Below, one piece after another: positions 9,803 through 20,713 of a stretch of 36,437 bases of DNA. The notes beneath the pieces are model-generated. The model was not told the DNA's origin and made no database searches. It was given only the letters and a program-made list of their open reading frames with translations. The stretch comes from Candidatus Brevefilum sp. (GTDB lineage Bacteria; Chloroflexota; Anaerolineae; Anaerolineales; Anaerolineaceae). Both the position numbers and the translations under genes were made by a program. The stretch is from the NCBI GenBank assembly GCA_029210815.1, contig JARGGB010000030.1, positions 1-36,437 of the forward strand, in the 5' to 3' direction. Each line of letters begins with the position of its first letter. Position 1 is the first letter of the stretch.

Positions 9803-10051
9803 ATGAACAACCTATCAATGAATGAAAAATACCTCGTAGATAAAGAAGGCCACCGTGTCGGCGTTGTTCTGTCCATGCAGGAATACCGTTCTTTGATGAA
9901 CCGCCTGGAGGAATTAGAATCCTTCAAGGCAGCCCGAGAGGAGATCAACATTGTAGACCAACTCCTCGCTGAAGCGGAAAAGGAAGGGTCAAACGAACAA
10001 CTGCCAAGCTTCAGACGCAGGCAGGGTCCGGGCGGTATGATCGTCATCTAA
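9803..10051 (+). CDS. Small Phd/YefM antitoxin-like protein without a toxin
   Basis: 82 aa from the ATG at 9803; an in-frame GTG exists at 9794. The AGG of ACAGG lies 8 nt before the ATG, so I chose it. The segment KYLVDKEGHRVGVVLSMQEYRSLMNRL followed by a predicted helix resembles the N-terminal half of Phd/YefM antitoxins, which place a K-x-x-P/S-V-V-L-S-x-x-E-Y-x-x-L motif there. The C-terminus (RRRQGPGGMIVI) is not a known toxin-binding tail. There is no RelE, PIN or Fic toxin next to it; the next gene, 21 nt downstream, is an aldo/keto reductase. It could be a solitary transcription regulator of that gene. Family by eye only. Confidence 0.72.
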   Translation: MNNLSMNEKYLVDKEGHRVGVVLSMQEYRSLMNRLEELESFKAAREEINIVDQLLAEAEKEGSNEQLPSFRRRQGPGGMIVI

Positions 10052-10072
10052 CCCCATCCCAAGGAGAAAACA

Positions 10073-10924
10073 ATGGAAAAACGTCGCTTTGGCCGGACGA
10101 ACCACATGAGCACACTGGCAATTTTTGGCGCAGTGGCGCTTGGTAAGCTCGATCAAGATCAGGCGGACCAGGTCATACAAAATGTGATCGATGCGGGTAT
10201 CAACCACATCGATATCGCACCCAGCTATGGGGATGCCGAACTTCGTTTAGGACCCTGGATGCCAGAGATCCGAAAGGATTTCTTCCTTGGCTGCAAAACA
10301 ATGCATAGGGACAAAAAAAGCGCAATTGAAGAATTCCATCAATCCCTGGAGCGCTTACAGGTGGATCATTTTGACCTGTATCAACTCCATGCTGTTACGA
10401 GTATGGAAGACCTGGATGCCTGCACATCACCCGGCGGCGCGCTTGATGGCGTTCGAAAAATGCGGGATGAAGGATTGACAAAGCACATTGGCATCACCGG
10501 GCATGGGTTGAACGCACCCAAAGTATTTGCGGAAGCGCTCAATCGGTTTGATTTCGATTCTGTTCTCTTTCCGATTAATCCTGCCTTATTTGCCAATCAG
10601 ACTTATCGAGAAGAAGCACTGCATTTGCTGGATTTATGCGAGGAGAAGGATGTTGGGGTAATGATCATCAAATCTGTGGCGAAAGAACCCTGGGGGGATG
10701 ATGAGCATCGGTATCATACGTGGTATGCACCCTTTGATGATGCGGAGACCATCCAGAAAAATATTCGTTTCGCGCTTTCACAAAAGCTGGCACATATCTG
10801 CACGCCAGGGGATTACCGGCTTTTAGATAAGGTCTTCAAGGCATGTGAGGCGTTTGAACCCATAACCCCAGAGGAACAAAAAGTATTAATCAATGCGCAA
10901 TCGGACTTGGATTTGATTTTCTAA
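10073..10924 (+). CDS. Aldo/keto reductase family oxidoreductase
   Basis: An NAD(P)H-dependent carbonyl reductase of the TIM-barrel AKR superfamily. 283 aa. The catalytic tetrad can be placed at Asp47 and Tyr52 (HIDIAPSYG), Lys75 (GCKTM) and His106 (YQLHA), so it should be active. The pattern of one barrel with GITGH and a C-terminal E-E-Q helix is like the bacterial AKR proteins often annotated as predicted oxidoreductases; no 4Fe-4S cysteine cluster is present at the C-terminus. AAGGAG lies 7 nt before the ATG. It shares a transcript with the small Phd-like gene 21 nt upstream. Substrate unknown. Confidence 0.9.
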   Translation: MEKRRFGRTNHMSTLAIFGAVALGKLDQDQADQVIQNVIDAGINHIDIAPSYGDAELRLGPWMPEIRKDFFLGCKTMHRDKKSAIEEFHQSLERLQVDHFDLYQLHAVTSMEDLDACTSPGGALDGVRKMRDEGLTKHIGITGHGLNAPKVFAEALNRFDFDSVLFPINPALFANQTYREEALHLLDLCEEKDVGVMIIKSVAKEPWGDDEHRYHTWYAPFDDAETIQKNIRFALSQKLAHICTPGDYRLLDKVFKACEAFEPITPEEQKVLINAQSDLDLIF

Positions 10925-10969
10925 GTATTTGTTGAGCAAGATTTTATTGTTAAATCTACACGAATGAAT

Positions 10970-11006
10970 GCGGGCTGACCCTCACCAGGGCAGGGTGAGC
11001 ACTCCG
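10970..11006. repeat. Possible decayed copy of the 31.7-kb repeat's 3' part
   Basis: GGGCTGACCCTCAC, then CAGGGCAG, TGAGC and ACTCC follow in the same order as in the 3' third of the two repeats at 31726-32075 (GGGCTAACCCTCAC, CAGGGCAG, TGAGC, then CTCC), with about 12 bases missing inside. Relationship inferred by eye; chance similarity of GC-rich words is possible. Confidence 0.35.
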
Positions 11007-11025
11007 GTAGGGTTTAATATTTATG

Positions 11026-11055
11026 TTGTCGCATGGTCTCCTGACCGTGCGACAA
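11026..11055. terminator. Strong hairpin between convergent AKR and PfkB genes
   Basis: TTGTCGCATGGTC (11026-11038) pairs with GACCGTGCGACAA (11043-11055) around a TCCT loop: 13 bp with one G-T pair. It sits between two convergent genes, where a bidirectional terminator is expected, but neither side has a proper T-tract (A-rich after it on the plus strand). It may be a terminator or a dispersed palindromic element. Confidence 0.5.
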
Positions 11056-11122
11056 GAAAAATGTTGTGTTTCAGGGTAAAGAAACCCTAAACAAACAACA
11101 AATGCCCTTTTTCCCCTTTTAA

Positions 11123-12061
11123 TTACATCACATTGATGATTTGCGACTCAACATCGGGGAGTATCTCCTTGATGCGGAGAACATCAAATTCACTGACGCC
11201 TTCTGTCTCGGCAGAAGCCGCACCCGTCGCAACCGCCCAGCGAGCAATCTCAACGGGTTCCCATCCTCTTGCTTGTCCATATATCAGCGCGGCTAACAAA
11301 GAATCACCAGCACCAGATTCGTTCTTCACTTTGATCTTCGGCGGTTTGGCATGGATCATCTCCTTCTGGGTCGCATACAACAAACCCATTGACCCCATGG
11401 TCAGCGCCAGGTAATCAATACCCATACGCAAAAAAGGCAGTGCAGCTCTTTTTGCGTCTTCCTGGTCTGCAACTTCAAAGCCAACAATCGAGCCGGCTTC
11501 AGCGGCATTGGGTTTCACCAAATACGGCTCAGCCTGGCAGCCATATCGAAGCGGGGCACCGCTTGTATCCAGGTAAACCCTTGCACCCCGCGATTTGAAC
11601 AGGTGGATCAAATCTGCATAAAATTCTGAAGGAACATCGGGCGGCAAACTGCCTGAAAGCACCCAGATATCATCTTTCTTGGCATAGCCTTCAACCTTCT
11701 GATACAACTGCTCAATATCACCCCGGGTGATCGCCGGACCAGGTTCATTGACCTTGATATACCAGTCCCCTTCTGCCTCATCAATGCGGGTATTGGTGCG
11801 AGTATCATTATCCACCCAAACAAAATCCGTCTGAATCCCCAAACTTTGAAGGCCATCTGCAAGCATCTTCCCCGACCCGCCGCCAACCCAGGCAATCGCC
11901 ATCGAATCCACGCCAAATTGTTGGAGCGATCTTGAAACATTGAAACCTTTACCGCCCCAATCTAAGCGCATTTTCTGGCTGCGCAAAACGCTGTTAAACC
12001 GAATTTGCGGAATCGTCAATGATCGATCAATGCTTGGATTGGGTGTTAGCGTAAATATCAT
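11123..12061 (-). CDS. PfkB-family hexose-phosphate kinase (1-phosphofructokinase/tagatose-6-P kinase type)
   Basis: Transfers phosphate from ATP to a phosphosugar, probably fructose-1-P or tagatose-6-P. 312 aa, typical. TLTPNPSIDRSL at the N-terminus and GGKGFNVSRSL at 36-46 are PfkB signature 1 of the FruK/LacC branch. VKPNAAE (182-188) and NESGAGDS (247-254), with Asp253 as catalytic base, complete it. It lies 12 nt downstream of the six-TM DUF2807-like gene and probably shares its transcript. There is no PTS gene or aldolase nearby, so the sugar cannot be settled from context. Ribosome-binding site weak (AAGG, 11 nt). Confidence 0.9.
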   Translation of the reverse strand: MIFTLTPNPSIDRSLTIPQIRFNSVLRSQKMRLDWGGKGFNVSRSLQQFGVDSMAIAWVGGGSGKMLADGLQSLGIQTDFVWVDNDTRTNTRIDEAEGDWYIKVNEPGPAITRGDIEQLYQKVEGYAKKDDIWVLSGSLPPDVPSEFYADLIHLFKSRGARVYLDTSGAPLRYGCQAEPYLVKPNAAEAGSIVGFEVADQEDAKRAALPFLRMGIDYLALTMGSMGLLYATQKEMIHAKPPKIKVKNESGAGDSLLAALIYGQARGWEPVEIARWAVATGAASAETEGVSEFDVLRIKEILPDVESQIINVM

Positions 12062-12073
12062 CCAAAAACTGCC

Positions 12074-13378
12074 TTATTCAGAAATAGGAGCGATTGTCCC
12101 CAAACCGGTCTTGGATTCTTCAAGAACGGGTGCACCTTTGTACTTTATGCTTCCAGCACCCGTTAAACTTGCAACAAGGTTTGTTTCAACCCAAACTTTT
12201 ACCATGCCAGCGCCGTTGACCACAACCTCTGCCTCCTGGCTTTTCAAAAGCGCTGCTTTGTAAGCGCCGGCACCGCCGATGTGCACAGATTGTTTCTGAA
12301 CTTCACCCTCAACTTCGATTTCTCCCAGACCGCCTAAATCGACGTCCAAATTCTCGTATGCAAGATTCGTAAGGACGACCTTTCCAAGTCCATCGTGTTG
12401 AATTTTCAAGCTTTCACCGGTCAAAGCATCCGAATGAATGCTGCCAGCCCCATCCAACTTGAGGGCTTCCAATGATTTCACCTTGATGTCATAACGAAGG
12501 CGGCTCTCCTCACCGACCTCATTTAAACCTCTCCAAACATTTTCATCCGTTTTGAAGGTAATTGTCAGCATACCATCAGAAATTTCAGTTTTAACCTTCT
12601 CAACCAGCTCCTGGTCTCCCTGAATATCCAATGCACAGGAGTCACCGTGCAAAATATTAACTTCACCTGCCCCTTTGAAATCAATTTTCGAAAATTCCTG
12701 TTCAAACTCTGCAGTCAAAACGGGTTCCACAGGGATTTCAGGCGCTTCCGCCGATTCTTCAGTTTGTGCTTGATCAACGGGTGCTTCTTCCACAACCTTT
12801 TCCGCAGGTTCAGGAACTTTTTCTTCCATCACAGGTTTTTTGCGCCTATCCGCAAAAATAAATCGGCTGAACACCACAAACAATCCCAGTAGAACCAGCC
12901 CACCCCCCAGAAAAATGCCGCTGTTGATATTCGCACCTGCAAGGTCCAGGATGACCTCGAAAAAGATCCCGAATATTACAAACAGGATCAGACCAATGCC
13001 AATCACCCATCCCGCTGCCTTGCGAAGCCCATCGCGTTTGAGATAGATATTCATGATCAGCATCCCGATACCAACAGCACTGATCATCAGCCCCCAGGCA
13101 TAGGTCCATGTGATCCACAAGTCATAGGTGTTATGAACATAGAAGATCAAGCCAGCAATGGTAAAGAATGCACCCGGGATTGCATAACCTGCGCCCCTTT
13201 TCCCTGCCAGTATCATCCAGATGAAGAAGGTCAGTCCCAGGAACACAACCAGGAACGGCCAATAATTTCGCATCAGCTCAAGATCAAGGAACTGATCTAC
13301 CAAATACAAGCCGCCTGTGACAACAAGGATAAAACCCATCAAAAGCTGCCAATTAAATATTGATTTTCGACCAGCCAT
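12074..13378 (-). CDS. Six-TM membrane protein with C-terminal DUF2807-like (GIN/adhesin-head) domain
   Basis: 434 aa. About six hydrophobic helices fill residues 10-175 in a LiaF/DUF5668-like pattern (NWQLLMGFILVVTGGLYLVD at the start). A Glu/Pro/Val-rich linker spans about 182-225. The last 210 residues are beta-solenoid-like, with repeated LxGAG/GxGxI turns (KGAGEV, DGAGSI, GGLGEI, GGAGAY, NGAGMV, TGAGSI, TGLGTI). These turns are the hallmark of the DUF2807 putative auto-transporter adhesin head domain. Such proteins are membrane-anchored and their role is unknown; LiaF relatives sense envelope stress. AAAGGAG lies a few nt before the ATG. First gene of a pair with the PfkB kinase. Confidence 0.85.
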   Translation of the reverse strand: MAGRKSIFNWQLLMGFILVVTGGLYLVDQFLDLELMRNYWPFLVVFLGLTFFIWMILAGKRGAGYAIPGAFFTIAGLIFYVHNTYDLWITWTYAWGLMISAVGIGMLIMNIYLKRDGLRKAAGWVIGIGLILFVIFGIFFEVILDLAGANINSGIFLGGGLVLLGLFVVFSRFIFADRRKKPVMEEKVPEPAEKVVEEAPVDQAQTEESAEAPEIPVEPVLTAEFEQEFSKIDFKGAGEVNILHGDSCALDIQGDQELVEKVKTEISDGMLTITFKTDENVWRGLNEVGEESRLRYDIKVKSLEALKLDGAGSIHSDALTGESLKIQHDGLGKVVLTNLAYENLDVDLGGLGEIEVEGEVQKQSVHIGGAGAYKAALLKSQEAEVVVNGAGMVKVWVETNLVASLTGAGSIKYKGAPVLEESKTGLGTIAPISE

Positions 13379-13590
13379 TTTTTCTCCTTTACCTCTGAAT
13401 ATTTCAACGATTTAATTTTATCACGCAAAGAGAGGCATTTTCCATTTTTGGGTGTGTATTGGCAAAAGCAGGCTGAAAAGCCCCCCCCTGGACTTTGGAT
13501 CATGAATTTCACAATCTCATAAATAGAATGTTGTATAATGAAATACTGACGATTGTATTTCAAAAAAATTATCATAATTGAGGAAGATCA

Positions 13591-14877
13591 TTGTTATCGG
13601 ATAAAAGAAGCATCAAAGAAACTGAGGGAACGACAGGTTCACCGAAATGGAATTGGCCGACCAAATTGGTCGTCGGCCTGACGCTGGTTGCAATCTCAAT
13701 TTGGCTGCTTGTCCAATTTCAAAACTTTTTAGGTCCCTTAATTTCTGCGTTGATCCTCTCTTATTTCTTATATCCTGTTGCGACTTTTCTTCGTAACAAA
13801 ATCAAGCTTCCCTGGCGGCTTGCTGTTACGATCATCTATCTTTTACTGGTGTTAATTCTGTTGGGGCTGCTCACATGGGGTGGGCTGGCGCTTGTTGAAC
13901 AAATCCAGAACCTGATCCGGTTTATTGAAAATAACATCAATCGCTTACCTGAGCTGGTTGATGAAATCACAACCCAGACCTATCAAATTGGTCCGTTCAC
14001 AATTTCACCAATTGGTCTTGATTGGGAACAAATCGCCAATCAGGTGGTATCGGCAATCCAACCCCTGCTCGGTCGACTCGGCTCGATTGTTGGGTCTGTT
14101 GCTGCTGGTGCCGCAAGCATTTTTTCCTGGCTGGCATTAATCATCCTGATTTCGTATTTCCTTTTAGCAGAGTCAGAAGGCATCCCAGGGCAACTTCTAA
14201 ACATTCGCATACAGGGATACGAAGCAGACATCGATCGTATGGGTAAAGAACTGAGCCGTGTCTGGAAGGGATTTATTCGCGGAGAAATTTTTGTCGTCAT
14301 TATTTCGCTGTTTATTTATTCAGCTTCTTTAGGCATTCTTGGCATTCAGTTTTTCTTTGGTTTAGCGGTGATTGCCGCCTTCGGGCAGTTGATCCCCTAC
14401 GTTGGTGCCTGGGTAACATGGATATCCATCGGTTTGGTTGCACTGCTGCAGTCAAACACCCCCTTTGATTTACCATCAGGCATCTATATGCTGATTGTTT
14501 TGGGCGTCGGCATCATCATAAACACAATCATCGACAACATCCTCAGAACAAAGGTCATGGCTGAGAATTTGCGTGTGCACCCCGCACTTATCCTGATGGG
14601 TGCATTGATTGGCGTGCAGATATTTGGTTTTATTGGCATCATCATCGCTGCACCAATCATGGCCAGCCTTAAATTATTCCTGCACTACGTCATCAGGAAA
14701 CTGAGCGATCGGGATCCATGGAAAGACCTCGATTTGCGCGAAGCCCCAGAAACACCAAAGTGGATAAAGTTTCTTGCGTCAAAATGGCAAGCATTTCGGA
14801 AATGGCTTTCAAACTTAATCAAAAAATTTAAGGGCTGGATAGAGACCCAGAAAATCAAATATAAAAAGGGAAATTAA
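13591..14877 (+). CDS. AI-2E family (UPF0118) transporter
   Basis: 428 aa with about eight TM helices: two at about 26-60, one at 69-95, a central soluble stretch at about 100-165, then helices to about 360. A basic C-terminal tail contains K-rich repeats (WIETQKIKYKKGN). Topology and motifs such as GQLIPYVGAWVTW and IIDNILRTKVMAENLRVHPALILMG belong to the TqsA/YdiK/PerM family, whose members export AI-2 or move ions; substrate cannot be predicted. The start is a TTG: GAGG lies 7 nt before it and no ATG is in the right place. Upstream DNA holds TATAAT (13532-13537) without a good -35. Confidence 0.9.
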   Translation: MLSDKRSIKETEGTTGSPKWNWPTKLVVGLTLVAISIWLLVQFQNFLGPLISALILSYFLYPVATFLRNKIKLPWRLAVTIIYLLLVLILLGLLTWGGLALVEQIQNLIRFIENNINRLPELVDEITTQTYQIGPFTISPIGLDWEQIANQVVSAIQPLLGRLGSIVGSVAAGAASIFSWLALIILISYFLLAESEGIPGQLLNIRIQGYEADIDRMGKELSRVWKGFIRGEIFVVIISLFIYSASLGILGIQFFFGLAVIAAFGQLIPYVGAWVTWISIGLVALLQSNTPFDLPSGIYMLIVLGVGIIINTIIDNILRTKVMAENLRVHPALILMGALIGVQIFGFIGIIIAAPIMASLKLFLHYVIRKLSDRDPWKDLDLREAPETPKWIKFLASKWQAFRKWLSNLIKKFKGWIETQKIKYKKGN

Positions 14878-14950
14878 AGCTAAAAATCAAATTTCAGATC
14901 GTTAATTATCAATATAATTACATAAAAACCTATAATCACCGGGCTAAATG

Positions 14951-14959
14951 TGATATAAC
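14951..14959 (+). promoter_or_regulatory. Candidate extended -10 promoter of the 63-aa gene
   Basis: TGATATAAC is an extended -10 element 38 nt upstream of the ATG; a second TATAAT lies at 14931-14936. No good -35 for either. Confidence 0.35.
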
Positions 14960-14996
14960 TAAGTAGAAAATAATACATCATCAATAAGGAGAAAAA

Positions 14997-15188
14997 ATGG
15001 ACGACTCATCAGAACCCAAAACCACAACTATTGCTGAAACAGAAACCTACCTGGCATGGAAGGCAGAGGAACCGGACGGCGAAACGACCTTTCATCTTGA
15101 ATTAAACAACGTGACCCTGCACTTCTTCAAAGAGGAATGGCAAGAATTCCTTGACCTGGTGGACCTGGTCCTGGACGATGAACTCTAA
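14997..15188 (+). CDS. Conserved-looking small acidic protein
   Basis: 63 aa, strongly acidic. The sequence has a polar start (MDDSSEPKTTTIAETETY), then a strand-turn-strand block (LAWKAEEPDGETTFHLELNNVTLHFF) and an amphipathic helix ending LVDLVLDDEL. AAGGAG lies about 7 nt before the ATG and a strong terminator follows 41 nt after the stop, so this is a genuine transcription unit and not a random frame. I do not recognise the family. The fold pattern suggests a small soluble beta-beta-alpha protein, maybe a binding partner. No membrane segment, cysteines or metal ligands. Confidence 0.78.
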   Translation: MDDSSEPKTTTIAETETYLAWKAEEPDGETTFHLELNNVTLHFFKEEWQEFLDLVDLVLDDEL

Positions 15189-15229
15189 ACCAAACTATTA
15201 TTCAAATTTCTGTAAAAACCCTCAACCTG

Positions 15230-15262
15230 CCCTCTCTCTTTGGCAAGGGAGAGGGTTTTTTT
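15230..15262 (+). terminator. Rho-independent terminator after the 63-aa gene
   Basis: CCCTCTCTCTT (15230-15240) pairs with AAGGGAGAGGG (15245-15255) over a TGGC loop: 11 bp with one G-U pair, followed by seven T. Nothing else is seen between 15263 and the next gene. Confidence 0.93.
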
Positions 15263-15363
15263 GGTGAGCAGAATGCAAGCAATAAACCTCTTACAAAATT
15301 ACCAGGGAAATAGTAAGCTTTTCATCGCGGCCATTTAATACTTTTCGGACAAATTCCTTTTTG

Positions 15364-16344
15364 TTATAGGTTTTGTTTCATCCAAATCAGGGAGCGAAAG
15401 TTTACGAACCCGAGTGCCTTAAATTCGGTCTCAAATCGCCCCTTCGGGTAATCAATTGAAACCGGGTGTCGTCCCGAAAGCCGCTTCATCAACTTATTCA
15501 ATGCGTAAGGCAAAATCAGCGATTCCCGATCTTCAGGAAACGCCAGCCATAAATTGTTCGCATAATTTTTTGTTTTTTGCCAGGTGATACTCCCTGAAAA
15601 TTCACCCCCATAATCCACGCCCCAGTGTCTGAGATAAACACCATCCAGAAAATTCGAAAATGTATGTAGAAAGCCGGGTTCGAACCGATTGAAATTAACT
15701 GGCAGATTCCATCGGATCGTTGATGGATATGAAAGCCTCAGCCACTGTTTTTGTTCCTGCCAATCTTCACCCTCCCTCCGCCTGAGGTGGATCCTCTTTT
15801 CATTCGTTATTGCATAAGGGATTAGTTTATTCGGTCGAATGCGCCAGGTCGTCCTGACAGTGTGCGCTTCAAAGCCTGTTGAGCGGTAAAGCTGGCAAGC
15901 AGCAGGGTTATCATTGCGAACCTGCAGCCAAACCTGTGAAACGTGGATCCGCCGAAGAAAAGCCAATGCAAAATTGGTCAACTCTCGGGCAATACCCATC
16001 CGGCGGTAATCTGAGTCAACAGCCACATTAGCAATCAAACAAATTTCTTTGCCCTGGTCCTTAAAAGGGATCATGCTGAGATTGGCAATGATCCGCCCCT
16101 CTTCCTCCCAGATAAACCCGGGCGCTTTATTGCTGCTCAGGTCAGACAGGTTTGAGAGCCAGCCTAATAAGCGCATATCACGGGCTGTTTTGCGCATTTC
16201 CTTAATATAGGTTTGTCCGTCATAATCAAGGTGAATGGGGAAACAACGTTCAATCAGGTCAGCGACCTGGCCCAGGTCCCGGCTAATATCCAATTTTCGG
16301 ATTCGGCTGTGCGTGAGATTTTGTTGGGATGTTGATGCAAGCAT
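15364..16344 (-). CDS. GNAT family N-acetyltransferase
   Basis: 326 aa. The GNAT core occupies about residues 15-165. The acetyl-CoA loop is at 113-120 (YRRMGIAR, the R-x-x-G-x-A motif A) after NVAVD, and motif B NPAACQLYRSTGF is at 147-159. The C-terminal half (about 170-326) is a second, divergent domain of unknown function. Substrate unknown; RimI-type protein acetylation and small-molecule acetylation are both possible. There is no ribosome-binding site at the normal distance. TAAAAT lies 6 nt before the ATG, suggesting a leaderless transcript (see findings). It lies downstream of the infA terminator, so it is probably a separate unit. Confidence 0.87.
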   Translation of the reverse strand: MLASTSQQNLTHSRIRKLDISRDLGQVADLIERCFPIHLDYDGQTYIKEMRKTARDMRLLGWLSNLSDLSSNKAPGFIWEEEGRIIANLSMIPFKDQGKEICLIANVAVDSDYRRMGIARELTNFALAFLRRIHVSQVWLQVRNDNPAACQLYRSTGFEAHTVRTTWRIRPNKLIPYAITNEKRIHLRRREGEDWQEQKQWLRLSYPSTIRWNLPVNFNRFEPGFLHTFSNFLDGVYLRHWGVDYGGEFSGSITWQKTKNYANNLWLAFPEDRESLILPYALNKLMKRLSGRHPVSIDYPKGRFETEFKALGFVNFRSLIWMKQNL

Positions 16345-16375
16345 AAAAGCATTTTACCCCAGCTTCCAAAGTTAT

Positions 16376-16402
16376 AAAAAAAATCCTGCCGAAGCAGGAT
16401 TT
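16376..16402 (-). terminator. Terminator of the rpsU-infA operon
   Basis: On the minus strand, AAATCCTGC-TTCG-GCAGGATTT is a perfect 9-bp stem with a UUCG tetraloop, followed by a T-run. A classical intrinsic terminator about 30 nt after the infA stop. Confidence 0.95.
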
Positions 16403-16433
16403 GGTTGCTAAAAATAAGTAAATCGTTCGTGAC

Positions 16434-16682
16434 TCAGGATTCTCTAGGATGAGCCGATTGTCGGCGATAACGATAGACAATACGACCGCGTGTAAGGTCA
16501 TATGGAGAAATTTCTAATCGAACACGATCTCCCAACAAAATACGGATATAGTGACGTCGCATTTTCCCGGAGAGATATGCTAATATCTCCGATCCGTTTT
16601 CTAATTCGACCTTAAACTGCGTACCGGGTAAGGCTTCTACTATTGTGCCTTCTACGGTAATTTTATCGTCATCTTTTGCCAT
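16434..16682 (-). CDS. infA: Translation initiation factor IF-1
   Basis: Binds the ribosomal A site during initiation. 82 aa, ten residues longer than the common 72-aa form. The OB-fold motifs [21 protein letters not shown] and the basic [13 protein letters not shown] are plain, and [12 protein letters not shown] closes the fold. A short tail, RQSAHPRES, is additional. The true start is the ATG at 16682, preceded by GGAGG with 6-7 nt spacing; the frame stays open to 16718 but those residues are not family-like. Co-transcribed with rpsU, ending at a UUCG terminator. Confidence 0.96.
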   Translation of the reverse strand: MAKDDDKITVEGTIVEALPGTQFKVELENGSEILAYLSGKMRRHYIRILLGDRVRLEISPYDLTRGRIVYRYRRQSAHPRES

Positions 16683-16714
16683 AAAACCTCCTGATAACTT
16701 CTTTGCTATCCTGT

Positions 16715-16897
16715 TCAATCATTTCGCATATTTCGTCGGATAGCTTTCTTCTTTTCAATGCGCCTGAGTTCACTCTTCGAGATGAACCAGCGTTTACGAC
16801 GTAAGGTACTTAATGTACCGTCCTTGACAACTGACTTCCTAAAACGTCGGAGCAGTTGTTCCTGCGATTCATTTGGTCGCAAAACCACACGTGCCAA
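16715..16897 (-). CDS. rpsU: 30S ribosomal protein S21
   Basis: 60 aa. [33 protein letters not shown] and the Lys/Arg-rich tail are S21. The start is non-standard. The frame opens with GTG at 16906, but that codon overlaps the only SD (GGGAGG), so it cannot use it. The TTG at 16897 lies 8 nt after GGAGG and gives the family-like start [11 protein letters not shown]. Followed 32 nt later by infA. The gene sits just downstream of the 5S rRNA. Confidence 0.93.
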   Translation of the reverse strand: MARVVLRPNESQEQLLRRFRKSVVKDGTLSTLRRKRWFISKSELRRIEKKKAIRRNMRND

Positions 16898-17022
16898 GAC
16901 CCTCACCTCCCTTCAAAAGGGAATTATTGAACGGACATAAATTTTATCAAAAAATGATAGCTTTGCCTATCACGTTCCAGGTTAGATGAGCGCGTTTCAC
17001 TCCAGCAGACGCACCGGTATGT

Positions 17023-17051
17023 ATTATACTTGAAAATTAGTTTAATTGCAG
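17023..17051 (-). promoter_or_regulatory. Candidate rpsU-infA promoter
   Basis: On the minus strand TATAAT (17028-17023) has CTGCAA 17 nt upstream (17051-17046). The -10 is perfect and the -35 poor. It would start the rpsU-infA transcript separately from the rRNA operon. Confidence 0.42.
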
Positions 17052-17109
17052 GGAAGATTGAAAAAATACCGGCACTCAAAAAACGTGATCATCCTTTAAA
17101 TATAAAAAG

Positions 17110-17231
17110 TCCTTTGGCAATGACTTACTCTCCCAGGGGGTCGCCCCCCAAGTACCATCAGCGCTGGCGAGCTTAACGGCCGGGTTCGGGATGTTACCGG
17201 GTGTATCCTCACCGCTCAAATCACCAAAGGA
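17110..17231 (-). rRNA. rrf: 5S ribosomal RNA
   Basis: The terminal helix I pairs TCCTTTGG (5' end, 17231-17224) with CCAAAGGA (17117-17110). The interior contains the conserved CCCGAACCC-type loop B segment and the GTTAAGC motif. Last gene of the rRNA operon. No hairpin terminator follows; only short T-runs appear at 17107-17103 and 17083-17078. Ends are placed by helix I, within a few nt. Confidence 0.95.
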
Positions 17232-17303
17232 CATTTTCACAATGTTAAAATACCTTTGAATAATAATGACATCAAACTGAGGCTTTCGAAAAAGCAGCGA
17301 GTT

Positions 17304-20289
<2,986 letters not shown>

Positions 20290-20538
20290 AAATCGATGCT
20301 CTTTCATATATGCATCATTTTTCTTACATACACTTGCTAATAATTTTTGAAATCTATTAAAAGATTTCGGCCTACAATTTGATGTCAATTAATTATTCAA
20401 TTGGTAATGTACTGGTTGGCTTTTTAGCCAACACGCCGGTTGACCGGCGATGGTTGCTGTCAATACAAATTGCGATTAGCAGCAATCATTACTTGTCAAC
20501 CGACCACGATCCTGCTCTGGGTTTCGAAGCCCAGCATA
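20290..20538 (-). other. tRNA-Ala/23S spacer with three hairpins
   Basis: The spacer holds GTTGGCT-TTTT-AGCCAAC (about 20413-20430), CGCCGG-TTGA-CCGGCG (about 20431-20446) and a third stem TTGCTG...CAGCAA (about 20454-20485). They probably protect or pace processing of the 16S-23S spacer. No further tRNA was found there. Confidence 0.5.
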
Positions 20539-20611
20539 TGGAGATGATGGGACTCGAACCCACGACCTCCGCCTTGCAAAGGCGGCGCTCTCCCAACTAA
20601 GCTACATCCCC
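20539..20611 (-). tRNA. tRNA-Ala (anticodon TGC)
   Basis: 73 nt. The acceptor GGGGATG pairs with CATCTCC and has the G3-U70 alanine identity pair. The anticodon arm reads CTTTGCAAAG with anticodon TGC, and the T arm contains GGTTCGAGTCC. Discriminator A; CCA is not encoded. Confidence 0.97.
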
Positions 20612-20639
20612 AGTAGGATGCACCCTGCTATGGGCACAG

Positions 20640-20713
20640 TGGGCCATTCTGGACTCGAACCAGAGACCTCGCCCTTATCAGAGGCGCGCTCTAACCAACT
20701 GAGCTAATAGCCC
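20640..20713 (-). tRNA. tRNA-Ile (anticodon GAT)
   Basis: 74 nt. The acceptor GGGCTAT pairs with ATGGCCC with one G-U. The D arm contains AGCTCAGTTGGTTAGAGC, the anticodon loop CTGATAA gives GAT, and the T loop is GGTTCGAGTCC. CCA is not encoded. Same 16S-Ile-Ala-23S order as in many bacteria. Confidence 0.97.
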
